Source of the DNA: Platanthera guangdongensis
Taxonomy: Eukaryota > Streptophyta > Magnoliopsida > Asparagales > Orchidaceae
Length of the DNA: 64,000 nucleotides
Reading direction: 5' to 3'
NCBI GenBank assembly: GCA_039583875.1
Contig: CM077151.1
Coordinates: forward strand, 113,602,609-113,666,608
The notes under the pieces were generated by a model. That model was not told the DNA's origin and ran no database searches. It worked only from the letters and a program-made list of their open reading frames with translations. A program made the position numbers and the translations under genes. Below, one piece after another: positions 10,301 to 21,308 of this stretch. Position 1 is the stretch's first letter. Each line of letters starts with the position of its first letter.

Positions 10301-11403
10301 AGGCCATTTATGGCCTAAAGCAGAGCCCTCGGGCATGGTTCGACAAATTCAGTGGTATTGTGGCTACCATCGGCTTTCAAAGGAGTTCGGCCGATCACTC
10401 CTTATTCATTCGCAAAACGGCCTCGGGACTGGTGGTTTTGGCCGTATATGTGGATGATATTCTCCTTACTGGCGATGACCGAGATGGGGTGGACTTGACG
10501 AAGAAGCACCTCCGTCAGCACTTGGTCACGAAGGATATGGGCTCCCCGAAATACTTTTTGGGGATAGAAATCTCTCGGAAACTTGACTCCTTGGTTCTCT
10601 CTCAACGGAAGTATGCCCTTGATCTTCTACGAGAAGCAGGATTGACAGGTGCCAAACCAGCTCGTTTTCCCATGGCTGTTGGAGAAGACAAAACGTGGAC
10701 GGATGACTCGCCTCTTCTATCTGATGTCACAAGGTACAGACGTTTGGTAGGCAAACTCATCTATCTCACGGTGACTAGACCCGACATAGCCTATGCTGTA
10801 GGCAAAGTCAGTCAGTTTATGCAAGCTCCCAGGGAGTGCCATCTTCAGTCCGCCCTGAAGATTTTAGAGTATATCAAAGCAGCACCGGGCAGAGGGTTAC
10901 TCTTTCAGAAGAATGGTCATCTGAGGGTTGAGGCCTACTCAGATTCAAGTTACGCGGATGACAAAGGCGATCGTAAATCCACATCAGGTTTTTGTACCTT
11001 TGTTGGAGGTAATCTCGTGAGTTGGAAGAGCAAGAAACAGTCTGTTGTCTCCAGATCCAGTGCCGAAGCCGAATACCGGAGTATGGCGTCAACCACGTGT
11101 GAGTTAAAGTGGTTGCGGGCTCTCATGCTTGACCTGGGAGAGGTATATGACTGTCCTCTCCCTATGTTCTGTGACAACAAGGCCGCTATACACATATCCA
11201 GAAATCCGGTCTTCCATGAGAGAATAAAGCATATAGAGGTTGACTGTCACTTCATTCGGGAAGAGATTTTCAAGAAACAGATTTGTACTCCTTTTGTCAC
11301 CTCTGACAAGGAATTGGCAGATATCTTCACCAAGCCGGTTTCTACTTCCTTCTTCCGCATTTGTGACAAGCTGGGCATGATTGATATCTATGCTCCAGCT
11401 TGA
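7372..11403 (+). pseudogene. Copia-1 gag-pol polyprotein, one premature stop
   Basis: A single frame of 1,344 codons broken only by TGA at 8497-8499, where the related Copia-2 has a cysteine codon. From the chosen ATG: gag (residues 1 to about 245), CCHC zinc knuckle C-x2-C-x4-H-x4-C (248-261), protease with Asp-Ser-Gly at 306-308 inside WLIDSGATNHM, GAG-pre-integrase HHCC region (about 430-475), integrase with D490, D554 and E590 (35-residue D-to-E spacing), RT with YVDD at 1026-1029, and RNase H (from about 1187, with SSAEAEYR). The start at 7372 is the first in-frame Met giving a gag-like beginning. Without the stop it would be a normal-length Copia polyprotein. As it stands, integrase and RT lie beyond the break. 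Confidence 0.93.
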
Positions 11404-11410
11404 GGGGGAG
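11402..11410 (+). promoter_or_regulatory. Polypurine tract of Copia-1
   Basis: GAGGGGGAG overlaps the stop codon and ends exactly at the 3' LTR start. It primes plus-strand DNA synthesis. Confidence 0.9.
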
Positions 11411-11819
11411 TGTTGAAGTATTAGACCGGGCGGCTTAGCGGTCTGATCCAGCGGTTTGTTGACCGGGCGGCTTAGCGGTCTGATCCAGCGGTTTGTTGAC
11501 CGAGCGGTCTGGCGATCTCACTCTGAAGCCTGGAGACCGGGCGGTCTATCGGTCTACCATTGCGGCCTGTTCTATACTGCTGGAGTTGCCGAGCGGTTAA
11601 CCCATCTGTCTAACCACGCGGCCTGTGTGGTCACCTTTATTCTAGCCGCTCAGTATTGTAAATGTTTAGTCTCACATTGTTTGTATACTCTCTTTCTTAT
11701 CTCCTCCATTCTATATAAGGGAGGCCATACCTTTGTAAATGATATCTTTTTTGAATAATAAAATTTCAATTATTCAAAAGTTTATCCGCTTGTTCTCTCT
11801 TTTTCGCTACTTTCTAACA
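11411..11819 (+). repeat. 3' LTR of Copia-1
   Basis: 409 bp, 8 mismatches to the 5' LTR by eye, mostly transitions. It is followed by TSD ACTAC. Confidence 0.95.
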
Positions 11820-12029
11820 ACTACTAGATAGGCGAAGGGGGAAAGTGGATGTACCCATACCTTGGAGAACCACTATAAAACTGTGTGTACTCTGTGTGTG
11901 TGATTCTGTGATTGCTGTGCTGAATTGCTGTGAAGAATTATTTATAAATCTGTGATATAATCTGCCTAAAATTTTAAAAAGATAAGGTCACCTATTCACC
12001 CCCCCCCCCCCTCTAGGTGATAGGGTACA
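11820..12029 (+). mobile_element. LTR-B, second part
   Basis: After the duplicated ACTAC the LTR-B text continues with GTGGATGTACCCA (11845-11857), a GAACCACTATAAA block, and a C-tract followed by CTCTAGGTGATAGGGTACA ending at about 12029. Same order as the ends of LTR-A and LTR-C. Confidence 0.78.
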
Positions 12030-13216
12030 ATTTCTTTCACGTACTATAGGCTCTCAACGCATCAATTTGTTGAAAGAGTCGAGTGTTATCACCGTGCGTT
12101 AACTTTCTACCAATGCGTGGTACCTTCCCAAAATAAAGATTGATTTAATTCAACTGGATACCGCCAGCATTAACCCTGCCGCCTGGTGGTAACTCCAAGT
12201 AATCAACTCCATATTATTTTTAGGAACTTTGGGGCATTACAAGTAGTATCTGATGCACTCCCGGTGGCAGCCATTTCTAGAGGCATCCGCAGAAGGGATG
12301 GAGATTTTGTCGACACCTCTTCCCCAATAGCGTTACGAATGATGGGCCCTTTTGTTGGGTCAATCACCACTCTATGATTTTCCTCAAACACGACGGTCTT
12401 CAAGGATGGGATCCTCATGACAACTGGCATTCGGATGGGGCGGGATCTCTTGTTCACCCCCCCCCCCCACCCCGCAAGTTATTTTGTGGACCCACTCTCT
12501 TCGATAAGTTTTCAGCAGAGTTAGCGATGAGGAGTTTTTCGCTAGGTTGATGTCCCTCACCGTCAGCTTTTTCAGGACAACCTGATTAATCCTAGTCATT
12601 TTTAATGAGCAAACGAAGTCAGGAATCAAAGAAAAAGTTGCTAGGAAGGGTGGGCAATCCTGTGCTATTAATAAACCTCGGGCAGTGCGGGACACGAGTA
12701 GCAGCCTTTGCGATTACCAGTTTACTATTTTGGAGCCCGCAAGGTCTATCAAAAAAATACTAGGATCATGTTAACTCAAATCCTACGACAGCTAAGGCAA
12801 GCATCAAATAGGCGGAGATAGCTTAACAGGAAGACATTCCCAGAATTTCTGGGATCTTCGGGCAGACATTCCCTGGTCAACTGTAGTGTTCGGTGCGGGC
12901 ACTCCTCAATCAATCTCGGGGCACACATCTGGCAGGAGGTCTCTTGCAAAGGAGCTTCATGGATTCGGCCCTAAAGTTGCAGCAGGCACTTCTCCTAGAG
13001 CTCATGTAGGCTCGTCTCTTAGAAATCGGCTTCAGTAGTGATGCACGCTATGTACAGTCACTTCCCCCATCCTCCGGTGCCCGACTTTTCATGTTTTTAG
13101 AACCATACTTGTGATTTGGGCTAGGTTCACTATTAGGATTGATTAGATGACCCAACATGTATTATCTAGGGTCATAGGTTATTTCTAGGGTCAAGGTCAG
13201 TAGCATATACTTAGAT
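12030..13216. other. Unassigned sequence between LTR-B and LTR-C
   Basis: No domain, LTR end or RNA gene could be recognised. Open stretches of 60-100 codons exist on both strands (for example 12186-12377 and 12203-12457), without recognisable motifs. A poly-C/G tract sits at 12458-12471. This may be flanking sequence of the LTR-B element or a decayed TE. Confidence 0.4.
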
Positions 13217-13835
13217 TGTCAGTACCCTCCTTCAGAAGACTTTAGAGACAGAAGACTTCAGAGAAAAAGCAGTTAAAAAGAATGCAGAAAAGTCATTCGA
13301 CGATAGCTGAACTCAGCTCGACAATCATCAATCTCAAATCGATGAACTCAGAGTTCCTTATCTGAGTTGAGCTCGATGAAAGTCTAGCTTAGATTGACGA
13401 ACTGTGATCTCATATCAGAAGTTTAGCTCGACGAAGGACTATCTCAGTTCGACGAACTTGGATCTCAGGTCGACGAAATCCTTGCTGAGTTCGACAAACT
13501 CCTTCCAGATTATGTTCGACTAATCTTCTCTGCAATTTCTCAGTTCGACTATATTAGTTTGATTTCAAATTATAATATATTAAGATAGTAATACTCTGAT
13601 AATTAATGCTCAATATTCTCAAGAATATAGTTGTTACCTGGCAGCATTAATTATGGATTTCACAGAGTTATTACTCTACCAAATTTTCTGGGATAGTTAG
13701 GGTAATGCATCCAAGATTAAATGAGTCGTTCCAACTCCCAAAAATTATGCAGAGGATTTCAAGAAAAGAATTTAAAATTCAAATGTTTTGAATCTGCAAT
13801 CAATATATATAAAGTGATTTTCAAAAGATTGCAAG
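13217..13835 (+). mobile_element. LTR-C, first part (split by Copia-2)
   Basis: Begins about TGTCAGTACC and runs into a segment resembling the first 40 bp of LTR-A and LTR-B (GTACC...TTCAGAAG). It carries a decayed TCGACGAA motif array and a TATA box TATATATAAA at 13804-13813. It is interrupted at 13835 by Copia-2, about 25 bp after the TATA box. With no PPT before it and no primer site after it, a solo LTR or old 3' LTR is likely. The left boundary is uncertain. Confidence 0.6.
13293..13560 (+). repeat. TCGACGAA motif array in LTR-C
   Basis: Degenerate repeats around AGCTCGACGAA / AGTTCGACGAAC at about 20-30 bp spacing, many decayed at CpG. Position between LTR start and TATA box matches the arrays in LTR-A and LTR-B. 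Confidence 0.7.
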
Positions 13836-14244
13836 TGTTAGAAAGTAGCGAAAAAGAGAGAACAAGCGGATAAGCTTTTGAATAATTGAAATTTTATTAT
13901 CCAAAAAAGGTATCTATAACAAAGGTATGCCCTCCTTTATATAGAATGGAGGAGAGATGAGAGAATACAAATAAGAGATGTGGGACTATAATTTACAGGA
14001 CTAAGCGGACTATACAAAACAAACCGCACAAGCCGCGCGGTTAGACAGCAGGGCTAACCGCACGGCTACCACTAGAGAGGAAGAGAGACTGCCAGGGTAG
14101 ACCGCCAGACCGCCCGGTCTCCAAGCCGTCTGAGACAAACCGCCAGACCGCGCGGTCTTCAACCCGCCAAGACAGACCGCCAGACCGCCCGGTCTTCAAC
14201 CCGCCAGGACAAACCGCCAGACCGCCCGGTCACCAACTTCAACA
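13836..14244 (-). repeat. 3' LTR of Copia-2
   Basis: 409 bp; starts TGTTAG and ends CAACA on the plus strand. Differs from the 5' LTR at two sites. The PPT complement ACTCCCCCTCAA follows at 14245-14256. Confidence 0.95.
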
Positions 14245-14251
14245 CTCCCCC

Positions 14252-17200
14252 TCAAGCTGGAGCATATATATCGATCATGCCCAGCTTGTCGCAGATGTGG
14301 AAAAAGGAAGCGGACACCGGCTTGGTGAAGACATCTGCCAACTCGTTGTCGGAATTGACAAATGGAGTGCAAATCTGTTTCTTCAATATTTCTTCCCGAA
14401 TAAAATGACAGTCGACTTCTATGTGTTTTGTTCTCTCATGAAAGACCGGATTTTTGGAAATGTGTATCGCGGCCTTATTGTCACAGAACATAGGAAGAGG
14501 ATAGTTGTAAACCTCTCCTAAGTCAAGCATGAGAGCCCGCAACCACTTCAACTCACATGTAGTCGATGCCATGCTGCGATATTCCGCCTCTGCACTAGAC
14601 CTGGAAACGACATACTGTTTCTTGCTCTTCCAACTCACAAGATTGCCTCCAACAAATGTGCAGAAACCTGAAGTCGATTTGCGGTCCCCTTTGTCATCCG
14701 CATAGCTTGAATCAGAATACGCTTCAACCCTAAGGTGACCATTTTTCTGAAATAGGAGTCCTTTCCCTGGAGCAGCTTTAATATACTCTAATATCCTCAG
14801 AGCAGATTGTAGATGACACTCCCTCGGAGCTTGCATGAACTGGCTCACCTTGCCAACAGCATAAGAGATGTCGGGTCTGGTTACCGTGAGATATATGAGC
14901 TTGCCCACCAGATGTCGGTATCTCGTAAGATCGGAGAGAAGAGGTGAGTCATCTGTCCAAGTTTTGTCTTCTCCAACAGCCATAGGACAACGTGCAGGTT
15001 TAGCACCAGTCAGTCCTGCCTCCTTTAAAAGATCAAGAGCATACTTCCGTTGTGAAAGGACCATGGAGTTGGGCTTTCTAGAGATTTCAATCCCCAGAAA
15101 GTATTTCGGGGAGCCCATATCCTTTGTGACCAGATGTTGACGAAGGTGTTTCTTGGTCATCAATACCCCATCCTGGTCATCGCCAGTAAGAAGAATGTCA
15201 TCAACATAAACCGCAAGAACAACAAGACCAGAGGCGGTTTTTCCGAACAAACAAGGAGTGATCTGCTGAGCTTCTTGTAAAACCAATGGCCGCAACAATG
15301 CTACTGAACTTGTCAAACCAGGCACGAGGACTCTGCTTGAGGCCATAGATAGCTTTCTTTAGCCAGCATACCCGTGTCTCCCCCTGAGCAACATACCCAG
15401 GAGGTTGCTCCATGTAAACATCCTCCTGCAGATCACCATAGAGGAAGGCATTCTTAACATCTAGCTGCGAGATGGGCCAATCCCTGTTGACAGCCACAGA
15501 GAGAAGAACCCGAATAGTGCTGAGACGAGCCACGGGAGAGAAAGTGTCAAAGTAATCAATCCCATAAGTTTGGGTAAAACCCTTGTAACCAGGCGAGCCT
15601 TATAACGATCCACACTGCCATCCGGGAGAAACTTCACCACGAAAACCCAGCGACAGCCAACAACATCTGTGCCGAAAGGAGGAGGAACAAGGGTCCAGGT
15701 ACCCCGTTCAGTGAGAGTAGCAATCTCCTCATCCATGGCAACCTTCCAATGAGGAATAATAAGGGCCTCCTGGTAGGAACGGGGGGTGGCAGTGGCCGAG
15801 ATAGCCAGTGCAAAAGCTCGGCGAGCAGGGGTAAGACGATCATAGGAAACAACTGCAGCAAGCGGGTGTTGTGTACAGGCCCGAACCCCTTTGCGAAGAG
15901 CAATCGGGAGATCCAGGTCAGCAGGTGCCTCAGTATCCGGAGTATCCGTGGTGGAGAGAGCTGGCCCGGGAGTAGAGAGAGATGGCAGCGGAGTGGAGGG
16001 AGAAAGCGGAGTAGAGGGTGGAGATGATGAGGATGGGGAAGACGGTGGAGTGGGTGGAGAGGGCGGAACATCAGTGGGAGCAGAGGGAATGGATGGGTTG
16101 GTATGAGAAGTAGGATCAGGAGGAGTAGAAGAGGAAGCGGGAGAGAAGTAAGAGGCATTGGCAAAGAAGGTGACATCCGCAGAGACAAATTGCTTGCGGG
16201 TAACAGGGTCAAAGCAGCAATATCCTTTCTGAGTGGGAGAGTAGCCCAGAAAGACACATTTGGTGGCACGTGGTGAGAGTTTATCACGGGTGGCAGCGGG
16301 AGAGTGCACAAAAGCGGTGCACCCAAAGATGTGTAGAGGAAGAGGAAAGGGATCCTTGTCCGGATAAAGAATGGAGAAGGGGGTAGCACCGTGGAGAACT
16401 GCGGAGGGAAGGCGATTGATGAGATAGCAGGAGAGGAGGACAGCATATCCCTAATAGGAGCGAGGAACATGCATTTGAGTCATCATAGTGCGAGCGACAT
16501 CAAGGAGGTGACGGTTTTTGCGTTCCGCCACCCCATTTTGTTGGGAGGTGTAGACACAACTTGTTTGGCGAATAACACCATGGTGAATACAAAAGGAGGT
16601 GAAGTCGTGGCTAAGATACTCCTTAGCATTGTCAGAACGAAGGAGTTTAATAGACGTATCAAACTGAGTCTTAACCATATAATAAAAGGAGGTCCAAACA
16701 GAGAACAGCTCGGAGCGATCTTTGAGAAGATATACCCACGTACAGCGAGAGAAATCATCAATGAAGGTGACAAAATAGGAACTACCCAGACCGATGGTGA
16801 GGTTAGGAGCGGGACCCCATATGTCAGAGTGAACGAGGTCGAACGGACGGGAAGAGCCCCGACTTTGCGTTGGGGGGAAGGATGAGCGGTGATGTTTGCC
16901 AAGTTGACATGCATCACAGTTTAGTGGAGGATGATGAGGAGGGAGGTGCGGCAGAAGCTGGCGGAGAATTCGGGGAGGAGCATGGCCAAGGCGAAGATGC
17001 CATTGGAGAAGATCTGTAGAGGAGGAGGAGAAGGCGGATAGAGCAGAAATGTTGTCGAGGAAGTAGAGGCCACCACTCTCAGTCCCGGTAGCAATCGTCC
17101 GTTGGGAGTCCGGATCCTGAAAAGCACAAGAGCTAGGGGTGAATATGACAGAACACCGTAGTTGCTTGCATAAAGAAGTAACCGATAATAAATTGCACGG

Positions 17201-17467
17201 AAACTTGGGCACATAGAGGGTATCAGCCAGGCAGAGAGATGGAGTGACTTGAACCATGCCCGTCCCATGGACCGGGGAGGGAGAGCCATCAGCAACAATG
17301 ACCGGGGGCAACTGAGCATGTGTGTCAAGAAGAGAGAAACATTGAGGATTGCCTGTCATATGATTGGTTGCACCAGAGTCGATGAGCCATCTTCCGCGAG
17401 TAACAACATGAGCACTACCAGAAGAGGTGACCACGGAGGCGAACAGGCTGGAGGAGGGGAAAGCCAT
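14252..17467 (-). pseudogene. Copia-2 pol polyprotein without gag, with stop and frameshifts
   Basis: Reading leftward from ATG at 17467-17465, a short leader peptide runs directly into the protease WLIDSGATNHM, then GAG-pre-integrase, integrase, RT with YVDD (about 15190-15205) and RNase H, ending TGA at 14254-14252. There is no gag or CCHC knuckle. Breaks: TAG at 16453-16451 where Copia-1 has Trp (after the integrase catalytic E), a frameshift near 15590 (after YKARLV), and a second near 15240 just before the YVDD motif, which returns to the first frame. The long Pro/Ser-rich segment between integrase and RT is as in Copia-1. Pol is therefore not translatable as one protein now. Confidence 0.92.
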
Positions 17468-18195
17468 GGAAGCAAGAGAGGAGCAAGCCGCGAGAAGAGA
17501 AAAGAGCACCAAGCCGGGCGAACAGAAAACAGGTCGGGCGGCTAAAAAGGCCGCTACCAAGAAGCAGAGCAAAGCAGAGGGAAAGAAGTCGCACGGCTTG
17601 AAAAAGTCGGGCGAACAGAAGAGAACAGGTCGCACGGCAAAAGATGAGGCCGGCGCGACTAGCAAGCAGGAGCGGGTAGAAGGCAACAACAAGTAGATCG
17701 CGAACAGTAGCGGCTAGCAAGAGGTCAAAGGCACAGCGGGGAAGAGGCCACGCGGACTGAAAAGGCCGAGCGAACAGAAGAGAGGAGAAGAGCAGGTGAC
17801 CGCGACCAAGATGCGGGTGAGAAAGGAACAACCCGCACGGTCAGGCAGATCACAGCAACAAACCGCGAGTATAGGGACAAGCGGATATGGGGAAAGCCGA
17901 AGCGGACAGGGAGAATAAGTCCGCAGCGGGTAGACACAAGCCGCAAAGACTAGGAAGTCGGAGAGGCAAGAAAGAGCAAGGAGCGCGGCGACAAGGAAAC
18001 AGGTCGCTGCGACGAATAGCAGTAGGAGAAGGGAACCAAGAAGCAGGCCGCGCGAACAGGGCAGCGGACAGAAACAAGCCGCTCGAACAGGGCGGCGGAC
18101 AGAAGAGAAGGCAAGCCGCGAGAGAGGTCGCGGATAGCGGAAAACAAGCCGCTAGAAGCAGAGAGCGCACAGAATCAGGAGGAAATGACCGTGTC
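17468..18195 (-). other. Leader of Copia-2
   Basis: About 730 bp, some 150 bp longer than that of Copia-1 and of the same pyrimidine-rich type (purine-rich on the plus strand). It directly abuts the short pre-protease peptide where gag should begin. Confidence 0.6.
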
Positions 18196-18206
18196 CTCTG
18201 ATACCA
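18196..18206 (-). promoter_or_regulatory. Primer-binding site of Copia-2
   Basis: CTCTGATACCA on the plus strand, the complement of TGGTATCAGAG, next to the 5' LTR. Initiator tRNA-Met type. Confidence 0.93.
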
Positions 18207-18615
18207 TGTTAGAAAGTAGCGAAAAAGAGAGAACAAGCGGATAAGCTTTTGAATAATTGAAATTTTATTATCCAAAAAAGGTATCTATAACAAAGGTATG
18301 CCCTCCTTTATATAGAATGGAGGAGAGATGAGAGAATACAAATAAGAGATGTGGGACTATAATTTACAGGACTAAGCGGACTATACAAAACAAACCGCAC
18401 AAGCCGCGCGGTTAGACAGCAGGGCTAACCGCACGGCTACCACCAGAGAGGAAGAGAGACTGCCAGGGTAGACCGCCAGACTGCCCGGTCTCCAAGCCGT
18501 CTGAGACAAACCGCCAGACCGCGCGGTCTTCAACCCGCCAAGACAGACCGCCAGACCGCCCGGTCTTCAACCCGCCAGGACAAACCGCCAGACCGCCCGG
18601 TCACCAACTTCAACA
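18207..18615 (-). repeat. 5' LTR of Copia-2
   Basis: 409 bp, essentially identical to the 3' LTR, with the TATA box complement TTATATA near 18309. Flanked on the right by TSD GCAAG. Confidence 0.95.
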
Positions 18616-18620
18616 GCAAG

Positions 18621-19373
18621 GAATCAGAAAATCAATAATTAGTCAACAAGATAGAACAATGTACAGAAAAGTGAAGAACACAACACAGCTCTCATATATA
18701 CTGAGTTCTTCTTCATCTACTTCAGGCTTTCAAGAGACAACATATCAAAATCATTCTAAAAGCTTGCTAAAGAACAACATCACTTTGAAGGCCTACACCC
18801 TGAAGCAAAGCTTCCACTCCTGATCAGATCCATAAGACTTAGTGGGAGCTTTGACATCATCAACAATCTACTAGTCTTCTCAGATATTTGAAACAGAGAA
18901 GACAAAATCATTTTCATTTTTCTTTCACTGTGTACAGGGTTTTAACTCCCTTCAAAGGTTAACCTTTTGGTTCACAAGTCACCTGATCAAAAGACTTGGG
19001 ATTGGTTTTTGGGCACCTGATCAAAAGCTCAAAAGGTTGCTAGATCTCCCTTAGAAAAATAGATCTTCTGGTGACAGGGCACCTGAGCAAAAACTTATGG
19101 TGGCAGGGCACCTGATCAAAATCTTATAGTGGATTCCTACCAGGGTGGTAGAAGAGTGGATGTACCCAGGCTTATTGGGGAACCACTATAAATTCCTTTT
19201 GTCGTTTGGATTGCCCTTACTTCTTTCTATTTGTATGATGTGATAGTTTTCTTTTCTTATATATTTATTTATCACCTACTTTAACTCTATTGTAAAAACT
19301 AATTAAAATTTTAAAATACACTATTCAACCCCCCTCTAGTGTAAAGGAGATCTATCCCTCACTTTCACATGCA
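18621..19373 (+). mobile_element. LTR-C, second part
   Basis: Continues LTR-C after the GCAAG duplication. Contains stem-loops and then GTGGATGTACCCA (19156-19168), GGGGAACCACTATAAAT (19177-19193) and the C-tract CAACCCCCCTCTAGTG near 19327. These three blocks in this order also end LTR-A and LTR-B. The right boundary is approximate. Confidence 0.65.
18936..19151 (+). repeat. Stem-loop string in LTR-C, two with an identical 12-nt loop
   Basis: AGGG/CCCT (18936-18951), palindrome AAAGGTTAACCTTT (18954-18967), CAAGTC/GACTTG (18975-18998), TTTTGGGC/GCTCAAAA with one G-T pair (19007-19034), AGATCT/AGATCT (19042-19066), CTACC/GGTAG (19137-19151). The third and fourth share the loop ACCTGATCAAAA although their stems differ. 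Two more copies of the loop text (19081-19092, 19110-19121) lack clear stems. Confidence 0.7.
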
Positions 19374-19850
19374 CCTCTAGTGGCCGCACATTTAATGATG
19401 TAGTTAATAAGGCATTAAAATCATGTCAGTTCATGAACCGTCCGAGCCACCTACCCTCATGTATAAATAGGGACTAGGGAGGTTTTGATAGGACACACAG
19501 ACTTAGCCCAAAACTAACCTAGTGGTTTGTACGGATACTATGTCTTGTCAAGTTTTCTCTCTTATACCCCCTTGTATTTGTTTGAATACTCTTGTAATCC
19601 TTTTTACTATGAATCAAGAGGCCTGTTGCAAGGAAGGCATTTGTCGTGGCAGGGGTCAAATATGGTGTTCTCCGCTGCCAGCGACACTCTCTTTTCGCAC
19701 ACTTCTTACTTGCTCACACTGTCTGCAGGGTAAGAAATGGATCGCTTGGGAACCACTTTTCCTCTACCGGCCACCCTACTCTGGGACAGCGCGCAAAGAG
19801 TTAGTCACATTTTTGTCTCCAACACTGTCTAGTCGATTAGATGTTCATAT
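19374..19850 (+). other. LTR-like or promoter-like remnant
   Basis: Contains TATAAATAG (19462-19470) about 70 bp after a segment with CG-poor decay, followed by TTTGAATACTCTTGTAATCC near 19577, which resembles an LTR polyadenylation region. No termini or TSD are recognisable, so the family is undetermined. Confidence 0.35.
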
Positions 19851-20206
19851 CGATGAATATTCGAGTTGATATACATTATTTCGGCAGACAATCAAGTTTA
19901 TATCTTCTAGTTGACAAAGGCTTAGTAAAGTTGACAATGTTCTAGTCAACAAACACTCAAGTCGTTATCACTATATCAACTTGAGGTCTAGTCGATATTG
20001 TTCTATCCAGTCTATAAGCAGTCTATATCGATGAAGAGTTTAGTCAATATACATTATATCAACCGACAATCAAGTCAATATCTTCTAGTTGACAAATGCT
20101 TAGTCAAGTCGACATTGTTCCAATCGACAGATAGTCAAGTTGATATCACTATATCGAGTTGAGGTCTAGTCGATAAACATTTGTGTCGACTTGAGATCTA
20201 ACTAAT
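19851..20206 (+). repeat. 178-bp tandem duplication with GTCGAC-like motifs
   Basis: Two units starting CGATGAA at 19851 and 20029 share the same order of words (CAATCAAGT, TCTTCTAGTTGACAAA, TATCACTATATC, GGTCTAGTCGATA). Both contain decayed AGTCGACA/AGTTGACA motifs. Probably another LTR motif array, now CpG-depleted. Confidence 0.75.
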
Positions 20207-21308
20207 ATACACTATATCAATATATATTCTAGTCGACACAGATTAACTTCGATCTATTCAAGCTTTTCTCCTTACTCGTATTCTGTATAAGTAGAGTTAT
20301 CGCGATCATTTATCCAATTTTTGGTACATTATTATTTGTGACCTCATAAGTTCATATTACGTTGAAAGTGTGAACAACTCCTTGATTACTTCTAGATCAC
20401 ATAAGACCCCAATAATACTGGTGTGTAAGATTACAACTCCGATATAAATGCATTAAAGTTCTAATTGCAATTTTAGATTAGACATTATGAGTAAAGCCAA
20501 ATCGTGGCTGGTGGCCTAATTTGATGATGTTACTTAAAGTTGTATATGAGAATTTTATTAGAGGTGTGAATGCGACTATTGGAATTTGTGCATATGATGC
20601 ATATGATATTCCTAACATTTGGATATGATGCCACAAAATTGCTTGAGCTAATGATTAGGTCTTTAGAAAGAACACGACCTTCGGTTTACGTATAATGCCG
20701 CCACAGAGACATGAGCCTTATGCAATTCCACACGATGCCAGTCTATATGTATATATAATACCTCCGAGAAGGTTTTGCGTGTCTGTACATAATATTGTTG
20801 TACATGATTTGATTAATGATAAAGAGGGGCATCGACTGTTGGATTTATATCAGAGTATATTGTTGTCATACTCATTATTTATGATGAAATGTTAGTTCAT
20901 GTAAATTGATTACTTATATGTTATATGATTGTTTTATTGGTATGTAGGATGTATAGACGTGAATAAGATGATATGGTGGATCCGTGGGTGATACCTAGTT
21001 GCATACATAATTGCATTGTAGGCCCCTTTCTTTTGATGCACAATATAGAGAACGTGATTGTTGCTTATAACACCGACTATAACTTGTGATATGCTTGTTT
21101 ATGAATTTGTCATTTACATACGAAGTACTGATTTGTAGGATGATGTGGTTCTCTAGGATCCACTAGGATGATCGAGAGAAGTTAGATTGTTACATAGTTT
21201 GTGATTATCTCGTATCTAATCCTCGTTTATGCTATAATGATGTTTGGCTGCAGGGCATAGTTCATAAGTTGATGTGCGCTAGTTGATTGCAAAAGCTGAA
21301 GTTAAAAT
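20207..21308. other. Unassigned AT-rich sequence
   Basis: No LTR, TIR or protein domain recognised. An open stretch at 20695-20895 has no familiar motif. Likely decayed TE or neutral intergenic DNA. Confidence 0.35.

Larger units (their letters stand above)
6373..11819 (+). mobile_element. Copia-1: nearly intact Ty1/Copia retrotransposon
   Basis: Complete element of 5,447 bp with two 409-bp LTRs (TGTTGAAG...TAACA), primer-binding site, long leader, one gag-pol frame, PPT, and a perfect 5-bp TSD ACTAC (6368-6372 and 11820-11824). By eye the LTRs differ at 8 of 409 positions without indels, so the insertion is young. The coding frame is broken by a single stop. Domain order (gag, protease, integrase, RT, RNase H) is the Copia order. 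It is inserted in LTR-B. Confidence 0.97.
13836..18615 (-). mobile_element. Copia-2: very recent gag-less Copia element
   Basis: 4,780-bp minus-strand element of the Copia-1 family. It has two 409-bp LTRs that differ at only 2 positions by eye, a perfect TSD GCAAG (13831-13835 and 18616-18620), a primer site and a PPT. Compared with Copia-1 the whole gag region with the zinc knuckle is missing: the first Met leads within about 35 residues into the protease. Pol also has a stop and two frameshifts. It must have been packaged by gag supplied in trans. Confidence 0.95.

Noticed and set aside
12186..12457. Possible small gene in the unassigned stretch after LTR-B
   Set aside because: Overlapping frames on both strands, no recognised motif, no start or splice context that decides between them.
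20695..20895. 66-codon frame that might be a gene remnant
   Set aside because: No recognisable family and surrounded by AT-rich sequence; not enough to call.
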